From contig MU119701.1 in assembly GCA_014904845.1 (NCBI GenBank), forward strand, positions 1 through 25,994: 25,994 nt of DNA. Reading direction: 5' to 3'. The notes beneath the pieces are model-generated. The model had not been told where the DNA came from, did no database searches, and worked only from the letters and a program-made list of their open reading frames with translations. The position numbers and the translations under genes were made by a program. Positions 1-10,653 of the stretch are shown piece after piece. Each line of letters begins with the position of its first letter. Position 1 is the first letter of the stretch. Source of the stretch: Acephala macrosclerotiorum (Eukaryota > Ascomycota > Leotiomycetes > Helotiales > Mollisiaceae).

Positions 1-1109
1 TAAATAATTTATTTAAATTCGTATTTTTCGATCTCAATATCAAATTTTTTAATCGTTAAAATTCGATATTTAATTTTATTATATTATTAAATAAATTCAA
101 AATCGAAAAAATAAACAAATTTATTATAAATTAAAAATTAAATATATTTAAAATCAAAAAAACAAATAAATTTACTACGAATTAAAAATCGATATTATTT
201 TTATTACTAAAATATATTTATATATATATATATCGAAATATTATTAATTATTTATTTAAAAAAATAAAACTAAATTCAATTTATTAATTATATTTCTTAT
301 TTTAAAATTTTTATAAAATTAGTAAATTAAAGTTTTATAATACAATATATATTTCAATTATATATACAAATTTTTTTTATTAAAATACGAATTCGTTTTA
401 ACGTTTTTATATTATTTATACGTAAAACGTTAAAAAAAAATCAAATTATAATAATAATCGTATAACGAATAAAATATATATAAACGTTATTATATGCGTT
501 TTATATAATAAAAAAAAGTTTTTTTATTAAATGTATATACAAATAAATATTAAATACAATTTAATAAATTTTAATATTACAAATACAATTAAAATAAATT
601 TAATTTATATATTAAATAAATCAATTAATAACGTTATTATTTTAATACTTATTATTAATAAACGATTTTACGAATATAATTCAAAAATATTATTATTAAA
701 TTTTTTAAAATTAATATAAAAATAATTTTTAAAAATTTTTTTTTTTTTTTAAAATAATAAATAAATTAAAAATCAAATTTTTTAATTTTATTATAAAAAT
801 TAATTTATTTGAATTAATATATTTCAAAATTAATATTTTTTAAAAAAAATTTAATATATTAATCGTAAAAATATAATTATTAATTAAAATTTTGTTTTTA
901 TATATTATTTCAATTAATCGTAAAAATACAAATAATTATTAAAAAATTTTATAAAATTAATTATATTTTATTTGAAATCAATTATAATATAATAATAATA
1001 TTTATTAATAAAATTCGAATATAATAATACGTTGAAAATAATAATATAAAACAAATTTTCAAATTGTAATTTTATTTATTTAAAAAAAAAATTAATATAA
1101 AAAAAATTA
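1..1109. other. AT-rich gene-free sequence, RIP-saturated
   Basis: I see no gene here. The stretch is almost only A and T. The few remaining C and G bases sit mostly in CpG, with some CpA, as expected where both strands have lost C by RIP-like deamination. The longest open frame, 62 codons from about 531, is rich in Ile, Asn and Leu, the default output of random AT-rich DNA. It has no ribosome or splice context that I can recognise. It may be an old transposon too decayed to read. Confidence 0.7.
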
Positions 1110-1325
1110 ATCGAAATAAAAATAATTATTTTTAATCGATTAATTTTAAAATCGATTATTTTTAATCGATTATTTTAATCGATTGATTTTAAAATTAATT
1201 GTTTTTAATTAATTAATAAAAATAATTATTTTAATCAATTGATTTTAAAAGTAATTATTTTTAATTAATTAATAAAAATAATTATATTTAATTAAATTAA
1301 TTATTTTAAATAATTATTTTTAAAT
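1110..1325. repeat. Degenerate tandem repeat, about 56-bp period
   Basis: The word ataaaaataattat recurs 56 bp apart (T of the shared word at 1217 and 1273). Between them lie related blocks built from AATCGATTGATTTTAAAA, AATTATTTTT and TTAATTAATTAAT. About three imperfect units are visible, and the oldest-looking ones retain ATCGAT. Most differences are transitions (ATCGATT versus ATCAATT), consistent with RIP acting on a short tandem array. The function is unknown; it could be satellite-like or a relic of a transposon end. Confidence 0.55.
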
Positions 1326-1986
1326 TTATATATTTTAATATAATAAATAATATTAGAAAAAAAATTTATATATTAATTGATTATTAATAGTATTAGCGAT
1401 TTATTAATAGTGCGCGCTATGTAGTAATTATATATTTAAAATTTTGACGTTTAATAATAATCGATTAATAAATAAATTTAAATTTATAAAAATATTAAAA
1501 TTTTCGATTTTCGATAATTTTAAACGATTATGTGCGATTTTTATATAGTTATATTTAATTAATTGAATCGTTTAATCTTTAAATATTTTTTTTAAATTTT
1601 TAATATCGATTAATTGTAGTATTTGTTTATAGTATTCGTTTGCAGTTTTTATTAGTATTTTTTACGCGTGTAAATTTTATTTGAATTGATCGATTTTACG
1701 ATTAGATTTTAAATAATATTAATATTTTCAATTTTTATTTTTATTTATTTTTTCGATATTTTTAATAATTAATCGAATAAAATGCGATTATTAATTTGTA
1801 TATAAATTTTAGTAAAAAATACTAAAATTTTTACAGTTTTTAATTTTATAGTTTAATATTTTAATATACGTTTAATAAATTTATTTGAAATTTTTATAAT
1901 AAATTTAATTAATATTTTAAATTATAAATTTTGAATATTTAAATATTTGATTTTAAATTAGTATTATTAATACGAAATTAATGTTA
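1326..1986. other. G-retaining AT-rich left flank of element A1
   Basis: No gene is recognisable. Unlike the sequence before it, this stretch keeps many non-CpG G bases (GTAGT, TTTG, TGCAG, GTGCGCGC at 1410-1418) but few non-CpG C bases, so only the plus strand appears to have lost C. The same one-sided signature continues without a break into the adjoining end of A1. Around 1381-1411 the word TTATTAATAGT occurs twice, 20 bp apart. The stretch may be part of a further, unrecognised repeat. Confidence 0.5.
1804..1830. other. Perfect 11-bp inverted repeat
   Basis: AAATTTTAGTA, a five-A spacer, then TACTAAAATTT: a perfect 11-bp stem in the flank of A1. Such stems are easy to form by chance in AT-rich DNA, and no function can be assigned. 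Confidence 0.4.
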
Positions 1987-1991
1987 TTAAT
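1987..1991. repeat. Target site duplication of A1, left copy (TTAAT)
   Basis: TTAAT lies directly before the LTR at 1992 and is repeated directly after the other LTR at 8319-8323. A 5-bp duplication is the normal product of Copia integrase. Confidence 0.9.
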
Positions 1992-2220
1992 TGTTGAAAC
2001 GTTTGAAAACAAATTACGAAGTACTAAAATTTTAGTTTAATGTCAATAATTCAATTTTATTTGTTTTTTTTTAGAAAAAGTATTTATTTATTTATATAAT
2101 TAAATAGAGTAAACGTAAAATTAAAAAGTGGATATTAAAATAATTGTTATTAAAAGTAATAGAGATTATAATTAAAATTATTTAATCGATCGTTTAAGTG
2201 ATTATATGATTGAATCGATA
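1992..2220 (-). repeat. 3' LTR of A1
   Basis: This 229-bp repeat matches 8090-8318 along its full length. Read on plus it starts TGTTGAAACG and ends TGAATCGATA, so the coding-sense LTR is TATCGATT to AACA, from an original TG...CA. Compared with the partner LTR it keeps G where the partner has A and has T where the partner keeps C, so the two LTRs of one element were hit by RIP on opposite strands. Confidence 0.95.
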
Positions 2221-2237
2221 TTAGTAATTCTTTTTTT
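2221..2237 (-). promoter_or_regulatory. Candidate polypurine tract next to the 3' LTR of A1
   Basis: On the coding strand, AAAAAAAG followed by AATTACTAA runs directly into the 3' LTR. The matching positions in A2 and B end ATTACCAA after an A-rich tract. The place is right for priming plus-strand DNA synthesis, but it is a weak purine tract with pyrimidines in its last bases. Confidence 0.5.
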
Positions 2238-2600
2238 AAAAAGAGATACTTTTTTTAATTCGTAAATTAGATATAAAAGAGAGTATTATTGCGATTGTTA
2301 ATGCGTTGTTTTACTATCAAATATTAAAAGAAAATCTAATCGTAAATTAATTGTCGTTACGTGTTGTAATATTTAATCGATTAAATTAAATTTGAGAGAA
2401 TTTTTTTAAATTCGATATTTATAATTTTCGAATTAATTGAAAATTTTATTTTTGAAAATATTGAAAATATTGAAAAATACTAAAAATATTAAAATAATAA
2501 TTATACGTTTTTTTTTTTAATATTATTTTTTTTAATAATTATTTTTTTTACTATTTTCGTTTTTGTCGATTAATTTTTAGACTTCGAAACGTTGTATTTA

Positions 2601-4399
2601 TTTTTGTATTTTGATATTAAAGTAATTAGTATTAATAAGCAATTTAAATATTTTATTAATATTAGATTTAATTATAATATTAATTAAATTACTATTTTTA
2701 GTAATTTATCGAATTTTCGAGAATTTTTTACGTTTATACAATTGTTTGATAATTATAATATTAATTATAAAACGCTTTTCTTTAGTAGTATTAAATTTGA
2801 TTATATACTCGTAGAAAAAAAAAAAATCGATGCAAATAATTATAAGAATTGAGTTTAATTCGAATCGTTTTATAATAAAATTAAAAATAGTAAAAATCGA
2901 GATTTCTATATCGATTTTTATTGTTATTACGTATAATTTAAAAATTAAAATAATACGAGTAATTTTTTTACACTTTATTAAACTCTAATAAAATAAATTG
3001 TTTCGTAAATCGAATTATCTATTGCTATAAATCTCATTACTAAAAACGACGATATATTCGATCTACGAATTAAAATCTTTATTTATAGTAAAAAAGCCGT
3101 TTACAAAAACGAAAAATTTTATTAAATATAAATTTAAATAAAAAAATTAAAATCCACAATTAAAATTGTCTATTTACTATTGTAACTACTTATTTAACGT
3201 TGCAATTTACTTTTTTTTAAAATATTAGTATTGAATTGCTATTAACATATTATACGCAACTTCCGATTAATAAATAGAATTGATATATATTTTTTAAGCA
3301 CATTACTCGAAATACGTCTACTTGTAAAAATCTGATTTCGAATCAATTAAACTTAAGCGTTTACTTTATTCTTTTTACGAAAATACAATCTCATTTTCAA
3401 TTTCATTCATTATTAATTTACATTCATTAAACAATAAAAAAATATTTAATATAAAAAACTTTATAGATTTAATTAGTAATTTGACTTTTTACAATTTAAA
3501 GTCTTCTAATTCTACAAAAATTTAATTTCTTAAAATAAACGTATCATCGATTTGTATATCGATTATCTCGAATAAAATATAATTACTTTTCGTAATAAGT
3601 AAATAAAAATTGAAAATTAAAAATTCTATTAAAAATTTGTTTTTGTAATAAATATTATACGTTCTATACTAATGTATTTCTACTTTCGAAACTTCGTAGA
3701 AAAACTTAATCACTTTAAAAACGACGTTCAATAAAAATTTATTTATTATTTCTTTCAAAAATTTAATAAAAATAATACGTACTAATAAAATTATTAATTA
3801 CACGTATATTTAAATAATATTTCTTAAATAAAAATTAATTTTTTTAAATTTAAAAAATAAAATTAAAACGATAATAATTCGTTGATTAATACACTAAATA
3901 ATCGAAAATTGAATTAGTATTATTTTTTTGTTTTCATCGTTAAATATTTAAATCACAAAACGAAATTTCTCGTATAAAATTACCATTTTTATATTTTTAA
4001 TCTCATTTATTAATTTTAAATCGAAAATTCGTTAATTATTAATCTTTTTCGAATTATTAAAAATTAATTTAAAAACTCCTTTCGCGATTAATTTATCAAT
4101 TTCCTTTTTATAAGAAATTGTAAATAAATCGCTTAAAATAATAATAATTCTTTTTACGCGAAAATTTATAAACAATTACTTATTTTTAATTTTTTTTTCG
4201 ATCAAATAAACTTTAAAAATTTCTATATTTATATAAATTATTATATAAATATATTTATTAAAATTAAAAACATAAAAAAAAATTTTTATTATAATTTGAA
4301 ATAAATATAAATTTTTTTTCGAAATATACGAAATTTTCTCGATCAAACGAAATAAATTAAATATATTTTTTTTTATTTTCAAACTTTTTCTAAAAAAAT
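2601..4399 (-). pseudogene. A1 reverse transcriptase and RNase H (Copia pol, 3' half)
   Basis: This is the C-terminal half of the Copia polyprotein, which would copy the element RNA into DNA and remove the RNA strand. An uninterrupted 68-codon piece at 4382-4176 is the linker between integrase and reverse transcriptase. The polymerase catalytic loop reads IDIQIDDTF, with both aspartates intact (plus 3543-3554), the best preserved of the three copies. The preceding Thr is changed to Ile by C-to-T. RNase H follows at about 3311-2601 by alignment with A2. Downstream of about 2960 the RIP strand changes, so stops arise from TGG as well as from CAA. The long frames in this area that do not fit this protein are accidental. 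The domain assignment is confident; the exact ends are approximate. Confidence 0.85.
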
Positions 4400-5960
4400 T
4401 TAATTCTAAATTTAAATCTTTTAATAAATTTTCTTTTAATAAATAATCTTTTAATTGTTTTTTAAATTACTCGAAATTTTAATAAAATAATTTTATTGTA
4501 ATACTATAAAAACTTTTTAATTTATTTAATAATTGTAATTAATATATTTTTTTATTTACTACTAAAAATATATACAATCTTTTTTATTTTTTGTTTTTTT
4601 TTTAAATAAATACGTTTAAATTTAAAAATAAATCGATTAAATAATAATTTTATAAATTATTTTTTATTTGTAAAACGTCATTAATTTAACGAATAATATA
4701 ATATTTTCAAATCGCGATTATTGCATTTTTTATCGTTTTAATTTTAATGACAATTAATATTGTAAACACGTTTTATTGTAATATTCGAAAGTAAACGTTA
4801 AAAATAAAAAATGTAAAAATAATATTATTCGATTTTATCGTATTATTAATTATTTTGATCGTTATTTAAAATCGCTTTTTTTTTTGCAAATTAAAAAGTT
4901 TTTGAAATAGTATATTATATACACGTTTTAATAAAGCGTAATACTTTTTTATTAGATTAATCGAATTATAAATTTCTATCAATATAATTTTTAAATCGAT
5001 ATTTATATTTTTAGTATTATTACGAAATTTTTTAGAATTGAAATTCGTTTTAAAATTATAAATAGTAAATACTAATAATTCAAAATAAACATCGATTTAA
5101 TACGCTCGAAAAACGTTTTATACTTTTTTTATCGATATATCTACAAAAAACCTCGTAATTTGAAATACTATAATTTCGTTTACAATTTAAAGTACTAACT
5201 TTCTATCGATTTACAATACGTCTAAATAAACGAAATAATTGAAATTATAATCGTTACGTAATATAAACTTAAAACGATCGAAAAATTTACTATTCATTTA
5301 ATATTACTAATAAAACTTTATTATCTTTTTAATTTCTTCGAAATTCGTAAAATATTTTTTACGTTCTAATACTCGCGCGAATCTAACGACCAATAAATGT
5401 TCAAAGTACCTATACAATCGTTTAAATTTCGTTTCAATCAAATAACAAATAATAAAATCGACTTTTACTATAAAAACTTTATAATTACTATAAATTAAAC
5501 TTTCAAATAAATCAAATAATATTTAAAAATATTCAAATACTCTAATAATAAATATACATTATTCATTCTAAATAAACATATTATTAAAATTATCGAATTT
5601 AATTCGCAATCTATTCATATCTTAAAAATACAATAAAAAAATACATTTACTAAAACCACGTAAAACGTAATACATTTAATTAATATATCAATATCAATAA
5701 TTCTAAAAAATAAAATTTTACTAATTTCAAACTTAATTACTATTTCTTTAACTTTAAATCCGTTCAATTTAACGTTTCAAATCCATTGAAAAACTAAATA
5801 CTAACTTTCGCCGACAATCGATCGTTAAACGACGTTAATATCGACTATAATACCTATAAAAACGTTTAATACATAACGATTTATTAAATACGTTTTTATA
5901 TTAATAAACATTAAAAATAATTTCAATTGTATTACAATACTCGATATCGTATAATAAATT
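4400..5960 (-). pseudogene. A1 protease, GAG-pre-integrase and integrase
   Basis: On the minus strand the protease active-site region reads GIIVDINVV, then a stop and RSIVGES (Asp codon at plus 5840-5842), fitting an aspartic protease that would cut the polyprotein. The GAG-pre-integrase region at about 5405-5340 reads KRLYRYFEHLLVVRFARV, then LERKKYFTN. This is the zinc-binding HHCC part, with the first His changed to Tyr (CAC to TAC) and the second His kept. The integrase core follows, ending in NSINLIKKYYALLKR at about 4960-4915. The Glu expected before RY is Lys here (GAA or GAG to AAA). Stops and the missing Glu make it dead. Borders come from alignment with A2 and are approximate. Confidence 0.85.
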
Positions 5961-7320
5961 GACTAATAATCGAATAATTCGATAATTTTAAATCTATTAA
6001 TTATACTATAAAATATTATAAAATAATTAATCGATCGCGTAATATCGTTTTTATGTAAATTTCCTTCTCTAACAAATTCAACGATAAATTGTTCGTATTT
6101 TTTAACGATATCGAAATTTAATTTTTCGAATTCAATTACAAATTGAATCATTTTATCTTTATTGAACAATCTTAATTTCTTAAAACCGTTATACGCTTTT
6201 TTTCTCTTTTTTAACGTATAACAAATACTTTAACAATTCGAATTTTTATAAATAAAACACTTTTTTTCGTTTTAATATATTATCAATTTTTTGTAATTAA
6301 TCCAATTACTATATCAAATACTTTTATCGTAATATTTACAATCTATAAAATATAATCCGATTATATTTCAATAAACTTCTTTTTTTCTAATTATAAAAAT
6401 TCTAAAAACTATTTCCATTTTCACTTAAAGTAAAATCGCATTACAAACGTTTTTATATACCGTTTAAAAATTCGATAAAAATCGAAAAAGCGTCTAATAA
6501 TACTTTAATACATTCCAATAAACGTAATAAAATTTATCCCGTATAATAATCTTTATTCGCATATTCAAACGTAAATCAAACTATTTTTAAATCAATCCTT
6601 AGTACAATATCTCAAAATATTCGAAAATCGTTTTATTTGAATTTTACATTCGAATTAACGCGAATATAATCGTATTCTACCAATTGAATATTCTATTTCG
6701 ACGTTTTTTGATTTCGAAATTCGATTTTACAATTTCAATTATTTTATCGAAAAACAAACTTTTTTTAGCGAACTTCTAATAATAAAATTTATTAGTTTCA
6801 TTAATAAATATAATCGAAAACGCATTATAATAATTTTCGAATTTAACGTTTACTTTCGAATATAAATCTTTGAATATTCGTATAAACATATCCAATAAAT
6901 CTTTTTTTTCGTAGTATTTAAACTTATTATTATAAATTTTCATAAAAATAATTAATTCTCTATCGAAATTAAATATTATTTGATTCTCGCGATCGAAATT
7001 ATATATTAATCAATTAAAATTTTTTAACAACTTTTCAATTTCTAATAATAATAAAAACGATAAATTTTATTTCAAATTTTCGTCCTTTGATAACAAATCT
7101 AATAACAATATTTTATTACGCTTTTAAAATTGTTTTTAAAGTATTATACGTTTAAATAACGTCGTTTATTCTATAGAAAATTTTGTAGCAAATCTTAATA
7201 ATTAAAAAAAAAAATTCGAAAATACTAATACTATCTTTTTAATCTTCTCAATAAAAATAACGAAAAACGCTAATTTTCGAGTTTATTTTATTTTTAAATC
7301 GATTATATTTTTCTATAAAT
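5961..7320 (-). pseudogene. A1 Gag-like region with zinc knuckle
   Basis: This is the nucleocapsid part of the polyprotein. The zinc knuckle on the minus strand (about 6270-6190) reads KCFIYKNSNC, a stop, then SICYTLKKRKKAYNGFKK. Two Cys codons survive as TGT, the second Cys is Tyr, and the stop stands where other fungal Copia Gags have Trp. It is followed by an open 68-codon stretch (6169-5963, beginning MFNKDKMIQFVIEFEKLN) that leads into the protease. Upstream, to about 7320, the frame matches the Gag of A2. The Gag start codon cannot be fixed, because the first few hundred bases of the leader are too degraded. Confidence 0.8.
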
Positions 7321-8070
7321 TGAAATTTCTTATTAAATTTATTTCTACAATCTCTTTATACAATCACTTTAATTGTTTTTTTTTATTTGCAATATTTACT
7401 AATACTCTTAAAATTTTAATAAATCGTTTTTTCGATATTTATATTTCATTTATTCGCAAAATCTCACGTAATTTTCTTCTCGTATTTTCATTTATCTTCT
7501 TTTCAAACATTTCCTTTATCTATTCTAAAAATGTTTTTTTATATTCTATTTATAATTTATAATTTCAATCATTTTTCGTTTTAAAATTCTATATCTATTT
7601 CAATATATATTATATCGAATCAAAAAATAGAAAAAATAATAAAAAAGTTTTTTTTTAATTAAAATTGTACTCTAAAAAAATATAATCGTACTTTTAAAAA
7701 GCATTTTATCGAATCGTATTATACTTAGTAAATATATTAATTCGATGAATTTTCGTATTAAATTCGTAAAAATTTTTTTTTTTTTTTTTTTTTTGATATT
7801 ATTTAACAAATTATAATAAAATACTTATTATTAATACGCGATAAAACGTAAAATAAAAAATTAATTAATTTTAAACTAAAAAAAAATAAAATAAACGTAA
7901 AATCGCAATATTCTTTGAAGATCTAGTAATCTTTTTTAATACAAGTAAAAACTACTTTTTTTTACGTTCAATTGAATCAATAAATTGCGTACAATTTAAA
8001 CTTTTTTATTCGATCGATTTTATTCAATTACTATTTTTTCGTAAGTAATCTTATTATTCTATAATCGAAC
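7321..8070 (-). other. A1 leader between 5' LTR and Gag
   Basis: This covers the untranslated leader and possibly the first Gag codons. A 23-T run lies at about 7771-7793 on plus. An open frame of 80 codons on plus at 7320-7562 has a counterpart in A2 (12639-12397 on minus). It is antisense to the element, and the sense strand gives a Lys-rich reading with RIP-type stops, so I treat it as a shadow. No other feature is seen. Confidence 0.55.
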
Positions 8071-8089
8071 GAATTCAACTACTAATCAA
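8071..8089 (-). promoter_or_regulatory. Candidate primer-binding site of A1
   Basis: Directly inside the 5' LTR the coding strand reads TTGATTAGTAGTTGAATTC. A2 has TTAATCAATAATTAAACTC and B has a similar sequence at the same place. Conservation between families with unrelated LTRs fits a primer-binding site. It does not begin with the TGG that pairs with the CCA end of a whole tRNA, so priming from an internal or half tRNA is possible. The tRNA is not identified. Confidence 0.5.
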
Positions 8090-8318
8090 TATTAAAACGT
8101 TTAAAAACAAATTACAAAACACTAAAATCTTAATTTAATATCAATAATTCAATTCTATTTGCCTTTTTTCAGAAAAAGTATTTATCTACTTATATAATTA
8201 AACAAAGTAAACGTAAGATTAAAAAGTGAACACTAAAACAATCGTTACTAAAAACAATAGAAATCATAATTAAAATCATTTAATCGATCGTTTAAACGAT
8301 CATATAATTAAATCGATA
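8090..8318 (-). repeat. 5' LTR of A1
   Basis: 229 bp, the partner of 1992-2220. Plus-strand C bases are kept and G bases lost (CCTTTTTTC, GTGAACAC). It contains the 16-bp palindrome GATCGTTTAAACGATC at 8286-8301, partly kept in the other LTRs of this family. Transcription of the element would start in this LTR and run on the minus strand. Confidence 0.95.
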
Positions 8319-8323
8319 TTAAT
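8319..8323. repeat. Target site duplication of A1, right copy (TTAAT)
   Basis: Identical to 1987-1991 and directly adjacent to the LTR end. Confidence 0.9.
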
Positions 8324-10421
8324 ACTAAAATAAAAATGATTGATAATACTAATAATCAATTAACGAATTAATAATATTATTAATACTCGTGTTTTTCGAT
8401 AAAACGATTAATAAAAAATATTTTTTTCAATAAAATTAAAATATTTCGAATTAATATTAATTTAAAATCAATTAATTTATTTTATTTTATAAAATATTAT
8501 TTACTATTTTTATTACTTTTTTCGAGTTTATTAAAAATCGTTATATAACGATATTAATTATTTTATATTCGAAATTATTTTTACTATAAAAAATTAATTT
8601 ATTAAAACGATTTTTAATTTTTATTAAAATTATATATAATTATTTATACGCGAAAATTTTAATTCTAAAATCGAAAATTACTCAATTTAATATTAAACTT
8701 TAATAAAAATTAAAAATTGTAATATAAATTAATTTTAATAAAAATTAAAATTATTATATAATTCAATTAAAATTATTTAAATTAAATTTAAAAATAATTT
8801 TCAAAAAAATTATTTTATTATTTGAAATCTTATAATCGTTTTTATTTAAAATTTGTACAACAATAAAATACTTTTGTAAATCTCAAATAATAATTTTAAT
8901 ATTTTTTATTAATCGTTTTTTTAAATTCAAATTTCGTATAATAATACAAATATAATTTTTTTTTAATTTGAATTAATTTAATAATATTTTAAAATCGTAT
9001 AATTTAAATAAATAATCTTTTAAAATTGTAATATAAATATTAAATATTTTTTTTTTTTAATAAAATCGAATTTATAATACGTTTTTTCAAATACGTACAA
9101 TTAATTAAATATAATAATATTAATTTTATTTACGTATTTATTTAATAGGAAAAAAAATTTCGTTTAATACAAATAATTAATTTAAAAAACACTTTTAAAA
9201 AAAAGAAAAATTCGAATATCGTTTTAAAATTTTTAATATTTTCAATGTATTACAATTTAATAATAATTTTTTATTTTTTATTTTTTCAAATATTATTAAT
9301 ATGATTGTACTATTTTATATTTTTAATATTTCGTATTAATTAATATAAAAAAAATAAACAATAAAACTTTCAAACAATAAAAATAATAATAAAAATTCGA
9401 ATAATATTTTAAATATTATTATATTTAATTATAAAAACGATTTATTCGAAATTTTTAATTTTAATAAATAGAATTTTTTTAAACAAATTATTATTATTTA
9501 TAAAACTTTCAATTAAACGTTTATAATTTTAATATTAATTTTATAAATTATTAATATTTTTTTTCAAATAATAAATTTAATAATTCGTATTAATTCAATA
9601 TAATAATTAATAAAAAAAACTCGATATTCGTAAATTATTATAATTTAATTAATAAATATATTAAAATAAAAATATATTATTATTTTTCAATCGTAATATA
9701 CTATAAACAATTTTATTATTTTAATAATAATAATAAATTTTTTTTAAAAATTATATTTAAAAATTAATATATTTATAATAAAAATTTTATTTTAATTAAT
9801 TTTTTTTTAATAAATATATATTTTATTAATTTATTACTATTTTTAATTTTTTTTTATAATTATTAATAAACTTTTTATTATTTATTATTAAAAACTTATT
9901 TGTAATTATCGATTTCTTATTATAAAAAATTTTATTAAATTAAAAAAAAATCGAAAATAATAATAAATTCAAAAATATTTTTTTTTATATTTAAAAATTC
10001 GATTTTTATAAAATTCAAATCGTAAAATTTTAAATAATATTTAATATTAAAAAAAAATATTTTTTTCAATTTTTATAATTTATTATAAATTTATAAATAA
10101 ACAAATTTCAAATATTTAAAAAAAATTCAATTAAATATTATTATTATTTTTACAAATAAAAAACGTAATTACATAAACGAATCGCTTTAATTTATTGTTT
10201 TTTATATAATAAAATTTTTTTTTTTATCGTTTTAAAACAAATTTCGATTTTTATATATAATTTAATAAAAAAAATTTTTTTTTATTAATCGTACGAAATT
10301 CTACAAACGATTTAATTAAAAATCGTAAAAATAAAAATTTAAAATAATACAATTTTCTATTATTAATATTATAAAAATAAAAACAAACAATAATTAATTT
10401 TTTTTTCTTTTTTTAATAATT
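8324..10421. other. AT-rich gene-free spacer between A1 and B
   Basis: I see no gene, tRNA or repeat of known type here. It is extremely AT-rich, with long A and T runs. Remaining G is mostly in CpG, and TpG is rare. Translation on both strands gives only Ile, Asn, Lys, Phe and Leu-rich fragments with dense stops. The signature is of sequence mutated on both strands, older or more often than the retrotransposons. Confidence 0.7.
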
Positions 10422-10426
10422 ACAAA
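10422..10426. repeat. Target site duplication of B, left copy (ACAAA)
   Basis: ACAAA directly precedes the LTR at 10427 and recurs at 23081-23085 after the second LTR. Confidence 0.85.
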
Positions 10427-10634
10427 TATGAGTACAATATTAATTTAGTAGTCACGTGCAGTACTAGGCCAGATCGGGACTAGCGCCGCTTGCGTTAGAA
10501 TTGAGATTATATTTTTCAATTTTTGCGCGTTTATTAAATTTAGAACGAACAATTAATCAACGAATTATTTAAATTATTTATTTATTTCGTTTTTAATTTA
10601 TTACTAATAATAAATATTTCTAATAATACTAATA
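10427..10634 (+). repeat. 5' LTR of B
   Basis: 208 bp, matching 22873-23080 end to end. It begins TATGAGTACAATAT and ends TAATACTAATA, consistent with an original TG...CA. It carries the GC-rich island at 10451-10498; the rest is strongly AT-biased. Confidence 0.93.
10451..10498 (+). promoter_or_regulatory. RIP-resistant GC-rich island in the 5' LTR of B
   Basis: A 48-bp block from GTCACGTG to GCGTTAG. It matches 22897-22944 with only three differences, all transitions. It has CACGTG (10453-10458, the site bound by bHLH factors of the Cbf1/Pho4 type) and a hairpin CTAGCGC-CGCTT-GCGTTAG (10480-10498, one G-T pair). CpA and TpG sites survive inside it. Promoter, RNA-structure or protein-binding roles are all inference. 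Confidence 0.6.
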
Positions 10635-10653
10635 CTAATTAATAATTGTTCAA
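10635..10653 (+). promoter_or_regulatory. Candidate primer-binding site of B
   Basis: CTAATTAATAATTGTTCAA directly after the 5' LTR. It aligns with the same position in A1 and A2, and the similarity continues into ATTACAAAATAAT. See the A1 site for the reason to doubt a normal TGG start. Confidence 0.45.

Larger units (their letters stand above)
1992..8318 (-). mobile_element. Copia-type LTR retrotransposon A1 (6327 bp, RIP-dead)
   Basis: A complete element bounded by two 229-bp LTRs and a 5-bp TSD. The coding strand is minus, so the 5' LTR is at 8090-8318 and the 3' LTR at 1992-2220. The translated minus strand gives, in order, Gag with zinc knuckle, protease, GAG-pre-integrase, integrase, reverse transcriptase and RNase H. 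This order (integrase before reverse transcriptase) defines Copia. Many codons are stops created by C-to-T or G-to-A changes, so it is not functional. It is the same family as A2 (11656-17949) in opposite orientation. Positions correspond as x to roughly 19959 minus x in Gag and 19931 minus x in Pol, so few indels separate the copies. Over 2960-8318 the coding strand lost mainly C; over 1992-2930 it lost mainly G. Confidence 0.95.

Noticed and set aside
531..719. 62-codon open frame on plus
   Set aside because: Only Ile, Asn, Leu and Lys-rich default translation of AT-rich DNA, with no domain and no relation to the elements.
7320..7562. 80-codon open frame on plus with a similar partner at 12639-12397 on minus
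   Set aside because: Conserved between A1 and A2 only because the copies are homologous. It is antisense to the element, and the sense strand gives a Lys-rich Gag-like reading with RIP-type stops. No start context or known family supports it.
10451..10498. GC-rich island as a tRNA or SINE promoter
   Set aside because: I could not fit a tRNA cloverleaf or A and B boxes, and the block sits inside a defined LTR.
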